A DNA stretch of 64,000 nt, taken from the NCBI RefSeq assembly GCF_029633865.1, contig NC_079223.1, positions 39,231,706 through 39,295,705 of the forward strand. The letters run 5' to 3'. The notes beneath the pieces were generated by a model. The model ran no database searches, was not told where the DNA came from, and saw only the letters and a list, made by a program, of their open reading frames with translations. Positions 12,106-24,294 of this stretch are shown here, piece after piece. Numbering within the stretch: position 1 is the stretch's first letter; every line of letters starts with the position of its first letter. The DNA comes from Lampris incognitus. Its lineage: Eukaryota; Chordata; Actinopteri; Lampriformes; Lampridae. The translations under genes and the position numbers were made by a program.

Positions 12106-12758
12106 CGTTAAGCAATACCTCTGGGGGGGGGGACTCAAAAGAAAAACAAAATCCAAAGAGAAACGACGGGAAAATACAGTTTTGTTGAGATCTTGTGGAC
12201 TGCTGCTCCGTACTTCCTCCAACACGGGAGAGGAGACCCACTGCTGTAGCGGCGGGAAAATTGCGTCACTGGGCACAGGAAAGTAGTTCGCTTGTTTTCG
12301 ATGCCAGAAGTCGCCTCGGATATCACACTGACGAGAACGCGCTTATTTTGATCCGTCGTTCCAGATGGGGGAACTGCTTGAAAACTTTTTTTTGTTTTTT
12401 TTTTGTTTGTTTTTAACGTGAGGCGTACGTCAACTCGGAAAAGTAACCTTTTATTTAAACGTTTAAAGACGCGAGTAAATCGGACGGTACACGCGCTCTT
12501 CCAAGCCTCTAGGTGGCAGTATTGGAAAACAAGCTCTCGTTTCCCGCGACCTTCAACGGGCCTTTAAAAAAAATCGACTGCGCCCTGTAGCTGATCTACA
12601 AACAATCGGTTCGGTTGATTTCAGGAATTGTATCCGTATGTACGCTTACAAATCAGTGAAAATCGAGTATCGCGGAAAGCACTTTGACGTCCGGGTGTGG
12701 AGTAGTAGGCTGTTGACTGCCTGTCCCGGTGTTGGCTACGTGTAATTTTTGAGGGAAG
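12106..12758. promoter_or_regulatory. Divergent promoter region, mcmbp (-) / sec23ip (+)
   Basis: The two start codons are 653 bases apart and point away from each other, the same head-to-head arrangement I recall in human. The interval is richer in CG dinucleotides than the flanking introns and shows no TATA box at an obvious position. Two exact E2F-type motifs are present: GGCGGGAAA at 12251-12259 and TTTCCCGC at 12540-12547. E2F control would suit mcmbp, a replication-linked gene. The 5'UTRs of both genes must lie at the edges, but transcription starts cannot be fixed from sequence alone. Confidence 0.6.
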
Positions 12759-15700
12759 ATGGCTGATAGAAAGAATAATAATGCGTCCAGCTCTAGTGCA
12801 AATTTACTGTTCAGCGCGGCTCCGGAGTTTAACTTCAATCTGCCCTTCATACCCGTCAGCCAGGCCACTGGGCCGGCGGTGCTATCAGGAGGTGAGATGA
12901 GACGATACTGGGGGAAATGTCAAAACTTTGGCGTTAGACGTTGACATCATCACTAGCCGGATCGTTAGCTTGTTACCCTGTCAGCACCAGCCCTTATTAT
13001 CAGCTGTTAATCATTGGCTTTATGCTGAAACGCTGTCACTGTCCCGCCCGCAAGTTTAGCCTCATCGTCAGTGATGGAGTTCGGTTTTGAAGGGATTTCA
13101 CTATCAGAAAACATATACACCTATACATCTCTTATATACTGCGATCAAGAGGCGTGAAATGAGTTTTTCTTGGTGTCAGTGTTTCCGTCGAATAACAAAC
13201 ATTGTACAACGTACACGCAACTTAGTCGCAAACACACGGCTCACATGTACATGGTACGAGGACCTTACACGTTTCTTTAACTCTTCATACCGTGCTCGAC
13301 CGAAGAGAAAAGTGTTAATCAGTCACATCAGTGTTTCATGAGACCTACAAAATACGTGACTGACGAATTATGAATGAAAAAGTGAGTTGCCCATTTGTGA
13401 CGGTCGGTGACAGTGTTCAAATTAAATTGATGAATTGTTCCCTATTGTAATGTCCCTTAGATGATTCAACTGACGTTGGAGAAGAAGACAGCTTTCTGGG
13501 TCAGACCTCTGGGACTGTTCCAGCCCCCTCTACCTTCAACTACTTCTCCAGTCCTGTGACCAGTAGTGACCCATTTGCATCCATAGGTCACCAGCCATGC
13601 CCACCACCAGCACATTCAGTCGCCCCGGCAGTAATGGGTCCAACCTCTGTCCCGAGCAGTGTCAGCGTGGCCCCCCCGCCCCCTGGCCCACAAACGAACC
13701 CTGCTCCTGCCTTCGGAGGTGCAATGTACCAGAGCCCAGTGGGACGACACACTCCTCCCCCCAGCACAGTTCCCCCGCCCCCTTCCCAGACACCCCAGTC
13801 AAGTCATAATCCATACCGTCACACCCCTCTCAGCAGCAAGGCCAGCCCTTATATTCCAGCTCCAGAGCTCCAGCCACCAACCCACTCAGCACTGCAGAAC
13901 CCCTACTCTCTTGGCTCTCCAACACAAACATTCCATACAGCAGGACCCACATTCACAAAGGTAGATTGATACATATTAATCGTTCATCTTTCTTAGATTA
14001 TCGTAATATGCATTATTAGCCCAGTGAGTCAGTGTTTCCCGGATACTTTTTTCAGGTGGGGTGGTATTCTCCCCAAAGCCGCAGGTGCTATGGCGAGTGA
14101 CTTGGCTATTACCATTTTCATTTTTTTTCCATTTCCCTTGGTGGGTTGGTAGTTCACCTAAGCACCTACCCCACAAAGACAATGGTAGTTGTAACACTGG
14201 GGGGTACTATCGCTCTTGCACCCCTTGGCAGTGGCTGCTTTTTATATTGGTGATGAAGGAATTAAATCTTATTCCATTGTTCCAGTGCTGTCATTGTCTT
14301 CAAATTGCATAAGACTATTAGCAAATGAAGGATAAATAATTAGAATTAGACTGTACTGCCGACGAGATTATGGCGTATAGATTATAACTAATTGATGACT
14401 TAATTGATTATGACTAATGACTATTGCCAACTGTTCTCTTCTCTCACATGTCTTTTCTCTCTCTCTGAATGATGTCTTCTCCTTTCTCTTTTTCTGTGTG
14501 AATGGTGTCATGTGAGTCTCCCTTGTGTGCATGTGTACACAAGGGAGATTCCTCCCAGGTCTCCTCCCAGGTTTCTGTGGTGATGGTGGTCGCCACTTGG
14601 ACATTGCCTGGCATTCCCCTCATCACATTTTCTTTTTATATATCTTATAAATTCATATTTTTTTTACATGATGATGCTGGTCACGTGGCTTGGGTCCTGG
14701 ACTGTTCCAGTGGCGTCAGGACACTGCTTGACATCCTGCACATCATATTCTTCATAAATTTTATAAGTCCATTATAATTCTGTTTATCCTCTGTCAATGT
14801 TGTATTGTGTAAATTGTGAAAACACAACATCTATTGCACGTTGTCTATCTTGGGAGAGAGATCCCTCCTCTGTTGCTCTCCCTGAGGTTTCTTCCTATTT
14901 TTTCTCCCTGTTAAAGGTTTTTTTAGGGAGTTGTTCCTTATCTGATGCGAGGGTCTAAGGACAGGATGTTATGTTGCTGTTAAGCCCACTGAGGCAAATT
15001 TGTAATTTGTGATATTGGGCTATACAAATAAAATTGACTTGACTCAAAGATGTATCTATGTGCCCCCCCCCATTGAAGCCCCCTCCCACACAGATGCAGG
15101 CACCTCTGCCTCCTGCCTCTACTGCTGGAGCATTAGTCCCCGCCAATCCCATGATGCCATACAACTACAATGTTTATGAGCCTGTTCAGCCACATTGGTT
15201 TTTCTGCAAGCAAGTGGAATCAAAAAGTGTCTGGCTACCTTTCAGCATCATTGACTCCATTCAGCTAGAGGAGACATACAACTCAGGTAAAAGGAGCAGC
15301 ATGTTGTGATGCTCTGTTGGATGCGTGGACTAAAGTGCCTCATCGTGGGTTGTGTGTGAATACATTTTCAGCATATTTTGCCTAATCAGGGCAGTGCTAG
15401 TCCCATGTTTTTCCTAGTTGGGCTGCGAATTACCATTAATTGTCCATGCTGTGCTTAAATGACAAAACAAGGATTATTTCATGTCGACATTACAACACAT
15501 CAGAAATGGAATGGATGTTTTGAAACAGCCAGCCCCTTGTAAATTCTCTATACCATTTGCTTTTTTTTTTTTTAGTTCAGCCAGACCCAGAGAATGTGAT
15601 GGTGCGCACTGATGGAGGGCGCTATGATGTGCAGCTGTACGACCGCATGCGAACCGCAGTCTACTGGGAGGAGGAGCCTACAGAAGTCCGGCGCTGCACC

Positions 15701-18700
15701 TGGTTCTACAAAGGAGACACGGATAGCAGATTCATTCCTTACTCAGAGGACTTCAGTGACAAGCTAGAGGTTTGTTCCATCGCTGCCAGTGACCAGAAAC
15801 AGATGTTGGCTGATGTTTTTGGGCCTTGGACTGTTCAGAGCAGTGTACAGCCGAGCAGTGCGCTGTGTTTAGCTTTTGTCCTACAGTAGAGAAGTCAGTG
15901 TAGTTGTGGTAGAAATACTTTATCTGTAAAGTTGAGGCATGTAGCAGAAATATGATATTTATTTTTATTACATAATGTGTGTAGTTGTTCTTGCACTGTG
16001 ATGTGACATGTTGGAAGGAAATTGCTATACCTTAGCATCACTGTTTCCTGTTATCATCCAACTCCTATGATAATTTCTCAAAATATTGCTGCAATGTACA
16101 TTTACATAAGCGTTGTATTATAAATATGCTGCTGGAATCAACTCATTTACTTCTACTAATTATGGTTCATATACCCACCTTAATTAGCTCTGTAAAGGAT
16201 ATGCATGTCTCCACTTTTAGGCAGAATATAAGAAAGCAGTGTCTACCAACCAGTGGCACCGCAGGCTGGAGTTCCCATCTGGGGAGACCATTGTAATGCA
16301 TAACCCAAAGGTAAACCCTTGTTGGATAAAAATGTTGTTTTGCGTTGGTCTTGTGGCATTTTAGCCCCAGCAACTGAACTTTATTATTTGTACAGAATCA
16401 GTTCTGTTTTAGCACATGGTGAGTCTTGTTCTCTCTGTTTCAGGTGATAGTCCAGTTCCAGCCCTCAGCCATGCCAGATGAGTGGGGGACAACTCAGGAC
16501 GGACAGACCAGACCCAGGGTGGTCAAGAGAGGCATTGATGATGACCATGACGAAGTTCCTGATGGTACCTGAACTCCTCCTTTTCCAAACATATGCTCAT
16601 GAAGGCATACATAAAGTTCCAATAAGCTTAGTCTGTTATACTCCTAATATGAAGTTTACAGACCATTAAATATGGTAAGAGCCAATAAATTTCACCTATT
16701 TCAGGAGAGCTGTCTAAGGTGGATCATCTAGTTTTCATGGTACATGGAATCGGTCCCGTCTGTGATCTGAGGTTTCGAAGCATGGTGGAATGTGGTGGGT
16801 ACCGTAGTCATGCATTCCTCTTTTTTAAATTTCTGTCTCTCTTTGATAATAATGGTTTGAGAGATGACACGATAACACATTTACTGGCATGAACTTGTAT
16901 TGCTTTGTCATTTGCTGGTAATGTCTGATTTCAATGGTTACGGCACCTCATAAGATCTGTACAAAACTCTGCTTTTTTTTCAGTGGACGACTTCCGTAAT
17001 GTATCGCTGAAGTTGCTAAAGAGCCACTTTAAGAAACATCAGGATGAGAATGCCATCAGCAGGGTGGAATTCCTCCCTGTCCAGTGGCACACAGCTCTAC
17101 ATGGAGATGCCACAGGGGTCGACAGGTGAGGAGGCCCGGGCAGTGTTTCAAGCAGCCATTGCAGTTTAAAAACTATATGCCAGGAGTAAACACAAGGAAT
17201 ATCTTGAGATCTCTGGTAAAACAATTGAATATCAAGGAATTTTAGAAATGGGTTACTTCATGTATATGGAAAATGAGCCTACTTGGGGGTTGAAGAACTC
17301 CTTGGAAATTCAGTAATGCATTTTGTTTATGCCCAAATTATTGTATGCAAGCTTTCCGTTGCAATAACTGACATGCATTCAAATGTTGATAATGTTCATT
17401 TTCACCCTCATATACTCTTGATTTTTTTTCCTTTTCTTTGTATAGGAGGATAAAGAAGATCACCTTGCCCAGCACTGGTCGTCTGCGTCACTTTACCAAT
17501 GAGACCTTGCTAGATGTGTTGTTCTACAACAGTCCCACTTACTGTCAGACCATTATGAACGCAGTTGCCCTGGAGATTAACAGACTTTATGCCCTGTTCA
17601 TGAAGAGGAACCCAGACTATAAAGGAGACATATCAGTGGCCGGGCACAGTTTAGGTAATAAGCCACAGTGAAGTTATTTGCACACACCTGGATTACAATC
17701 TGATTTGTGGTAACTAAAGGACTCCTGGTTTCACACAGATCTGGTCTCATATCTTTACACTTGCAGGTTCTTTGATTCTTTTTGATCTGCTGTCAAATCA
17801 GAAGACTAGCTCCCTTGCACAGGGAGTTCCAATCGTGCAAACTGCCAATGGAGGCGTCCAGGGAGACAATAAACAGGTAATACACCATAAGCCACCATGC
17901 TTATCAACTGAAAATACCGGAAAAGAAACACTGAGAAAGTGGTATAATCGTTCCTGTGGAGCGTGCGCGTGTGTGAGATCTGACCTAGAACAGTAATTGA
18001 TTATAGCATTTTATAGTCACTTTTCGTTCTGTGTTGTACTAACACAAAACACAGATGAACTCAAACCAATGATCTAAGGAAAGGCTGTTTGGACATCAAC
18101 TTTGGGAATATTGCCTAACCCCCTGCTCATCCAATATGGTGCCTCCACCCACCACACAGGTAGACAATGCAGTCACCCCACCTGTTGTGGACGAAGAGCC
18201 AAAAGGGGAAGGGGAGGAGTTTGAAGATCTTTCTGCTATGCTGGAGCACCTGGGCCTTATTGAGTATAAGAGTACCTTTGATGAAGAGAAGATTGACATT
18301 GAGTCCTTTGTAAGAATAATAAAAAAAACACCTGTTTTTTTTTTTGGTTTTTTTTTTAAGATGTGATTTGCAGACCAACACCTAACAGGATCATCCTTGT
18401 GATATATGATGTCCAATTTTTCTCTCTTCCTCACATTAGCTCATGTGCACAATTGAGGACCTGAAAGAAATGGAAATTCCGCTGGGGCCAAGGAAAAAGA
18501 TTGCCAAATTCGTTAAAGAAAGAGTGAATAAGCAGGTGGGTGCAATTCCCCACTGTATATTCAAGGCCCATAGTCCTGGCAAGCCGATGGTACCAATTCA
18601 CTTGTCTTCTTTGCCCTTGCTCCCAGGCTTCACAGCAGGTAGATCAAGATAAGAAAGTGGAGGTCAAGGAGGTGGTACCCACACAAGCATCTGAACCGCT

Positions 18701-21700
18701 CCCCAATCCTACCACCAAGAAGCTTCCTGTCGGCAAAACGGTTTCCTCCATCCACGTCGACTACAATTGCTTTGATGTTGGCACTGGACAGGTAAAGCCC
18801 ATCTGACGCAGGGGTTACGAGGGATTATTTGCCGAAGTGGCTTACAAATGTGTATCCTCTATATGATTAATCAAGAAAAATCATTTCATGGGCAAGTATG
18901 CACATCTTGACAATGGCTATTTACTTGCTAACAAAAGGAATATCAGATTTTGTATTGCAATGTAATATCTTAATTTTCAGTTTTTGTGTTACATCTAAGA
19001 AGGTAAGGATTATTTATTAAATTAATTAGACTATGTAATGTTTTTCAGGTGTCGGTGATCTACCATGGCCTGGACTTTGAGCCGGTGAATTTCTTTGCAC
19101 TGGGTTCTCCAATTGGCATGTTCCTTACAGTCCGTGGGGTGGAGAAGATTGAGGAGACTTATCAGTTGCCTACCTGCAAGGGGTTCTTCAACATTTACCA
19201 CCCGGTATACTATTTACTTAACATTTACCATCCGGTATACTATTTACTTAACATGTACCCTGAGGGAATTGACCAGGATGGCAATACTACAGATTAAGCT
19301 TCAGTTTCTCGAGAAAGTGTTCTCTCCTGCAACTTGGTACACAGTTTTTGTGTGTGCAAAGCATTTGATCTAATTCTTGGAAATTTATGAGAAGAAATTT
19401 GATACGAGCTAGATTTTTTTATTGTTGTTTTGGGGGATGCAGACATTCTTATAAGTTGTGTATCATATATCAAATTAATGAAAATTTCCCTAAGGCGATT
19501 CACTAATTAAAGATGGGGATGAAAACCTTATACCTAAGGTGGTTGCTTTACATTTACTGACATTCTTGTATACAGAATTCTCATTTAACTTTGAATGTTT
19601 TGTTCACATCTTAAAAAATATTGAATGAATGCATTTTTAAAATATTTCACAACGCCACAAAATGTTGAAAATGTCAGTGACAGGATAACATGGTTAGAAA
19701 GACCATCTTGTAGTTAGAAAGTGACAGATTAGCTCCCTGCAACAGCCATCTGTTATGTTCCAAGTTTTCCTGAGCAAAATGGTAATTCCCAACCTGCAGA
19801 CTCACATCAAATGTGATTAAAGGCGCTTTTGTGAGTCACTGCGTGGAATGCAGGATCTGATGACTAGTTTGACCTGTCGTTTCCAGCTGGATCCTGTTGC
19901 GTACAGAATTGAGCCCATGATAATGCCAGACCTGGATTTGAAGCCTGTTCTGATCCCACATCACAAAGGGAGAAAGAGGCTGCATCTTGGTATGGATCTC
20001 CAGATTTAGAGTTTTACTCATTGTTTTTCTCAAATCTCTGCTTATCCAAGGACTGCATTTTGGTGTGTATTCTATGAGACAGGAACTTCAGGGGGGGAAA
20101 AAAGGAAATGGGATTTTTTAATATCGATTTTTTTATTTATTTTTTTAAACAACAGGAATTGGTTCCATATGCTAATTGATAAGCCAAAGTGCAGTGCTGT
20201 TATCAGTGTTACATTTTTAGATGTGGGCGGCACGGTGGCGCAGTGGTTAACGCTGTTGTCTCACAGCAAGAAGGTCCTGGGTTCGAGCCCCGGGGTAGTC
20301 CACCCTTGGGGGTCGTCCCGGGTTGTCCTCTGTGTGGAGTTTGCATGTTCTCCCCGTGTCTGCGTGGGTTTCGTCCGGGGACTCCAGTTTTTTTCCACAG
20401 TCCAAAGACATGTAGGTCAGGTGAATCGGCCATACCAAATTGTCCTTAGGTATGAATGTGTGTGTGTTGGCCCTGTGATGGCCTGGCAGCCTGTCCAGGG
20501 TGTCTCCCCACCTGCCACCCAATGATTGCTGGAATAGGTTCCAGCATCCCCGCGACCCTGAGAGCAGGATAAGCAGTTCAGATAATGGATGGATGGATTT
20601 TTAGATGTAGGCTCTAGTGTCAGTAAGGAGTGAAAAGACTGCTTCTGATTTCAAGAAGTTTTTAATCATAAGGAGTGTAATAATGGATTCCCCTTCATTA
20701 CAGAGTTGAAAGAGAGTCTCTCCAGGATGGGCTCCGACCTGAAGCACGGTTTCATCAGCTCCTTAAAGACTGCTTGGCAGACACTCAATGAGTTTGCACG
20801 AGCTCACACCTCCTCCGCCCAGCTCCAGGCCGAGCTTGCCATTGTGGCCAGTCAGATCAAGGAGGAGGAGGAGAAGCATGTACATGGTGAGTTTGACTTA
20901 AAGAATGAGGGTCCGTGGTGGTGTAGCGGTCTAAGCATCGGCTTTGTGTCGATGCAGTTGCCCACTGGGGACTGGGGTTCGTGCCCCAGTCTCGTCAGAT
21001 CCGACTATGGCCGGACTCGATGAAGCAGCAATCATTGGCAATGCTGTCTTCGGGAGGGGGGGCGGAGGCGGCTTGTGTTTGTCACGTGAATGCGTCTCTG
21101 TGTGTGTCGGAAAAAGCAGTGGTTCGGCCTGGAGTCGCCTTGTCACGAAAGTGGGGAGGTGTCTCCTTCGAGACTGCCGGCCGGAGAGATGCAGTTGGCG
21201 AACGCATGCAGTACGAGGGTGGGTGTTTGAATTAAAATAGGGATCGACTGGCAACTAAATTGGGAGAAAAGAGGGAAAAATCAGAAATAAATTTAGAAAA
21301 AGAATGTTGTCTGCACACCATAAAATAGCTTTTTTTTTTATTATTATATACTGCCATTATATGTTTTGCCGTTAACTTGATTGGAAGTAAGCGCTCAAGT
21401 GAAAAACTGTTTCTGTACAGTTTGTTTGACCACATCCATTGGTTTGTCACAGAGCACAAGATTTCAGAAAGTCCTGAGCCACAAAGAGAGGAGGAGCCGC
21501 AGGTGAAGATAGGGATGCTGAATGAGGGGAAGCGCATCGACTATGTCCTACAAGAGAAGCCCATTGAGAGTTTCAACGAGTACCTTTTTGCACTTCAGAG
21601 TCATCTGTGCTACTGGTACCAAAGTCTTACAGATTTCAGCATTGAAAAAATGAGCTGTGGCAAAGATTTGCAGTTTTTGGCAAAAATGAATATCTTCTGA

Positions 21701-22158
21701 AACTGAGTAATTACAGTGTCTAACAGAAATCACAATTCACCATTTAGGTAACACAGTTAGCTCAAAGCACTTTTTAACAGTAACTACAGCTTTGTGTATT
21801 GATTCACATTTTTTGGGAAATGTACAGAAAAATCTGTTCTGCAATTGTTTAGAGACTCCACAACAAAGTCAAACACATTTTACCTGAAATGGGAGGAATG
21901 TCTTTTACAAGTGACAAGAAAATACTGTAGAGAAAAATATTGGTTTTCAGAAATGTAATAATTTAAATTCGGCGTTTTGCTGTATATAGCTCGACTTGTT
22001 TTGAACTCTTGGTGAGAGACAGGTACTGTTTGACTATATCCTATTTATATTTAATTTCTCTTTTTTTTTTTTTTAGGGAATCTGAAGACACAGCCCTGCT
22101 TATTCTCAAAGAGATCTACAACACCATGGGAATCCATCCTGAACAGCTGGTTCATTAA
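12759..22158 (+). CDS. sec23ip: SEC23-interacting protein (p125-type DDHD protein), 18 coding exons
   Basis: SEC23IP binds Sec23/Sec31 at ER exit sites, has a lipase-like DDHD fold and recognises phosphoinositides. Exons: 12759-12891, 13461-13960, 15079 (or 15094)-15286, 15576-15769, 16221-16310, 16444-16564, 16705-16794, 16984-17125, 17446-17654, 17767-17876, 18160-18309, 18440-18535, 18627-18791, 19049-19204, 19887-19989, 20704-20886, 21468-21615, 22077-22158 (TAA). Phases fit throughout and give 959 residues; human is about 1000. In order: a Pro/Ser/Gln-rich N-terminus, a WWE-type region ([16 protein letters not shown]), the lipase-like core ([18 protein letters not shown] nucleophile motif split by the exon 9/10 junction), a SAM domain ([13 protein letters not shown]...[14 protein letters not shown]), and the C-terminal DDHD part ([33 protein letters not shown]). 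Start chosen by match to the family N-terminus. The 3' end converges on csgalnact2. Confidence 0.96.
14027..14420. repeat. Probable decayed transposon remnant, sec23ip intron 2
   Basis: The stretch begins CAGTGTTTCCCGGATAC, which looks like a hAT-type terminus. I could not find the matching inverted end, so class and right boundary are uncertain. No coding sequence is seen. Confidence 0.3.
14500..15045 (+). repeat. Interspersed fish repeat ending next to sec23ip exon 3
   Basis: The 3' end GATATTGGGCTATACAAATA and AAATTGACTTGACTC is a tail I recognise from many teleost introns. Upstream lies a hairpin TCTCCCTTGTGT/ACACAAGGGAGA (14517-14528 and 14537-14548). The element ends about 34 bases before the first possible acceptor of exon 3. 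I am not sure of its class (SINE- or LINE-derived). Confidence 0.6.
19188..19254 (+). repeat. sec23ip: 30-bp tandem repeat spanning the 5' splice site of sec23ip exon 14
   Basis: The exon end ...AACATTTACCACCCG|GTATAC is followed by 30 bases (19205-19234) that recreate the same exon end and donor (...AACATTTACCATCCG|GTATAC). A third, more diverged unit follows. Both donors are in the same frame. The first gives the family sequence NIYHP|LDPVAYR; the second would insert [10 protein letters not shown]. The downstream acceptor is at 19886/19887. Confidence 0.85.
20224..20598 (+). repeat. tRNA-derived SINE (family B), near full length, sec23ip intron 15
   Basis: The head GGCACGGTGGCGCAGTGGTT (A-box-like) and GGGTTCGAGCCCC (B box) are followed by a core including GTTTGCATGTTCTCCCCGTG and GTCCAAAGACATGTAGGTC. 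The tail is GCATCCCCGCGACCCTGA and ends ATGGATGGATGG. The core and tail resemble DANA/V-SINE-type fish SINEs, though I cannot assign a formal name. It lies in the sense direction of the host gene. Confidence 0.8.
20912..21300 (+). repeat. tRNA-derived SINE (family C), sec23ip intron 16
   Basis: The head GTGGTGTAGCGGTCTAAGC and the B-box-like GGGGTTCGTGCCCC are followed by a body with CTGTGTGTGTCGGAAAAAG and CACGAAAGTGGGGAGGTG, ending in an A-rich stretch after ACTAAATTGGGAGAAAAG. It is distinct in sequence from families A and B. Sense to sec23ip. Confidence 0.7.
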
Positions 22159-23638
22159 TATATTCAGGTATCTTGGATAAAAACAGCCCTTCCTGAAAGG
22201 AGCCGTTAGGTTTATGTCATGTCTGGATTTTAATAGATGCTTTTTTTCCCCTCCCTTTTATTTTCTATTCTTGTAGTTTACTGTACTGTCTAAGAATGAA
22301 TACAATTGTATTATTCCGTTTGTCTTAAATTAAGAAAAAAAAATCAAGTTTGAGGATTCAAAGACGCATGACTAGTTTGAATTTACATTTTATGGGGTAA
22401 GTTAAAGAGCTAGTCATGTTGGCTTAGAGTTTACTGAAATGTATACCAAGAGACATTGCATAACAGCAGTAAATGCAACCTGCAAATTTTATTTCATGGC
22501 CAAAATTGTCATAAAATAAACAATTTCTTGACACAAGTCATTTCTTTCTGAAATGTGGTGTTACTGCCTTGGAGATCTGAAAAGGAAGACATGTCATCAT
22601 TCTTTACAGGGTGCATATAGAAGGTTTGCAAGGCCATCTACAAAAAGCTGTCATACTTGCAAAAATGTTGATTAAAAAGTGATTACAGCACTGGATGTTA
22701 AATGTCAGCTTAACCTATGTTTGAGAAAGAAAAATAAAGCACGTCTTTGCTTACTGTATTTAATATTTAAGACAGCTGTTCTCATATACATTGCGCCTCT
22801 GTAAGGTTTGAAACGGCATCTTTGCAGCCAAGCCATTTAGGTTTGACATGCTTTCTCATGAAGAGATGGAATAAAATTGAGGTCCACAGCTGTGAACACA
22901 CCTTTAATAATCATCTCCAGTGGACTTACAATGACTGATGTAATCTTTTTCAACAATTCAAATGACTTAAGACCAATGGGCACGTTACGAAATGTATGGG
23001 GGGGAAAAATCTATTAGAAAACTATTTACATGAGTGGCTGTAACATTCATCTTGACTCTAGTCTTGGGAATCATAGTGCTGTGAGTGTTTCTCACTGGGC
23101 ATAAATAAAGATTTTTTTATGATTGTTACTACTGGTCCATAGAACTCAATGCATTGCATGCTTTAAGCAGGTTCTTGCTCTGGGTTTGAGCAATTTAATG
23201 GACATCCTCTGCTAAATAGATGACCACCTGAACTGTCACCTTCCAAGCAAAGACGAACATTAACCGATTGTGCCTTTCAAACATAGACTGCTAACAAAAA
23301 GGTCCCTTTTTACCACATAACCAGTTTTTAACCAATGTATAAATACATGACAATATGGCTCAACAAACAACCAGTAACAAAAAAAACCCCATCAATTTTT
23401 AATTGTTTTGATCTCGACTCAGACAAGACGTTTTTTTGTGAGAATGGAAGGATCCTTCTTGAGGGATCAAGATATAGTTGTTGTTTTTTTTTTCATTTCT
23501 GAACCATTAGAAAAACCCAACTTTATTTTTTTTGTACAATTTGCATTAAGCAAGTATCTCTACAATCGGTTACCTCTCTGTGAAAGTTAATGCTATTGCT
23601 TTCAGAGAGAAAAAAAAAATCACATACTTAAAGCCCCC

Positions 23639-23671
<33 letters not shown>

Positions 23672-24294
23672 TATCCAAAACTTTGGATTTTTACCTTGTT
23701 CAAGATCTTTTCATACCTTGGAATCCGAGAATAATCTCACAATGGGAATATTTTGGTGTACCTCCCTACAGAATTCACAGTAGGTTGTGAAAGTTTTTAG
23801 TCTGTGAGAATAGATTGGAAATAGATGAAGAAATAGGGGCAGAGCGACCGAAGAGCTGCTTGGAATGCTGCGTTTTAAGCGTGTACATTGGCTGAAATGA
23901 GATGAACAATTATCCATCCACTGATGCTAATCACATGCTTATGGAATCAGCTTGAGATAGATCACGTTTTATATCACCCAATGCCACCCCCACCAAAAAA
24001 TAAATCCCAAATGGCAGGTCATGTAATTTCTCCCAACTTGAAGGTGTTCAATCATTCCTGATACTGCCTAATGGCATACTCTTCAATACAGCTTTAACTG
24101 TGTACCGGGATTTTCACATTGATCAATCCAGTTGTTCACTTCCGTACATTCATCCGTGTCTACAGCTGAGCGGTGAAATGCAACAGGTTCTGTGTAAATA
24201 GCTGTTTGCTATAGTGCATTAACAAGGTCATAAGGAGGTCGCACAGTCTTACTGCTCGTCTGCAACCCGGATAGCTATATAAAGCTCAGCTTAC
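22159..24294. other. Convergent 3'UTR region, sec23ip / csgalnact2
   Basis: No coding exon is seen. Plus-strand AATAAA signals that could end sec23ip are at 22515-22520, 22733-22738 and 23104-23109. Minus-strand signals (TTTATT on plus) for csgalnact2 include 23522-23527 and 22488-22493. If the distal csgalnact2 signal is used, the two transcripts overlap tail to tail. A CA microsatellite lies at about 23638-23669. Confidence 0.55.
23638..23669. repeat. (CA)n microsatellite
   Basis: A C-run followed by about 15 CA units, in the predicted csgalnact2 3'UTR or downstream region. Confidence 0.9.

Noticed and set aside
13597-13964. Alternative Pro-rich frames over sec23ip exon 2
   Set aside because: Shadows of the GC-rich Pro/Ser coding exon; only the main frame continues through the splice sites.
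17438-17671. sec23ip frame ending GHSLGNKPQ and stop, as if truncated at the lipase motif
   Set aside because: The stop is in the intron. A donor at 17654/17655 joins exon 10 (SLILFDLL) and restores the motif.
20169-20525. 118-residue plus-strand frame in sec23ip intron 15
   Set aside because: It is a read-through of the family-B SINE.
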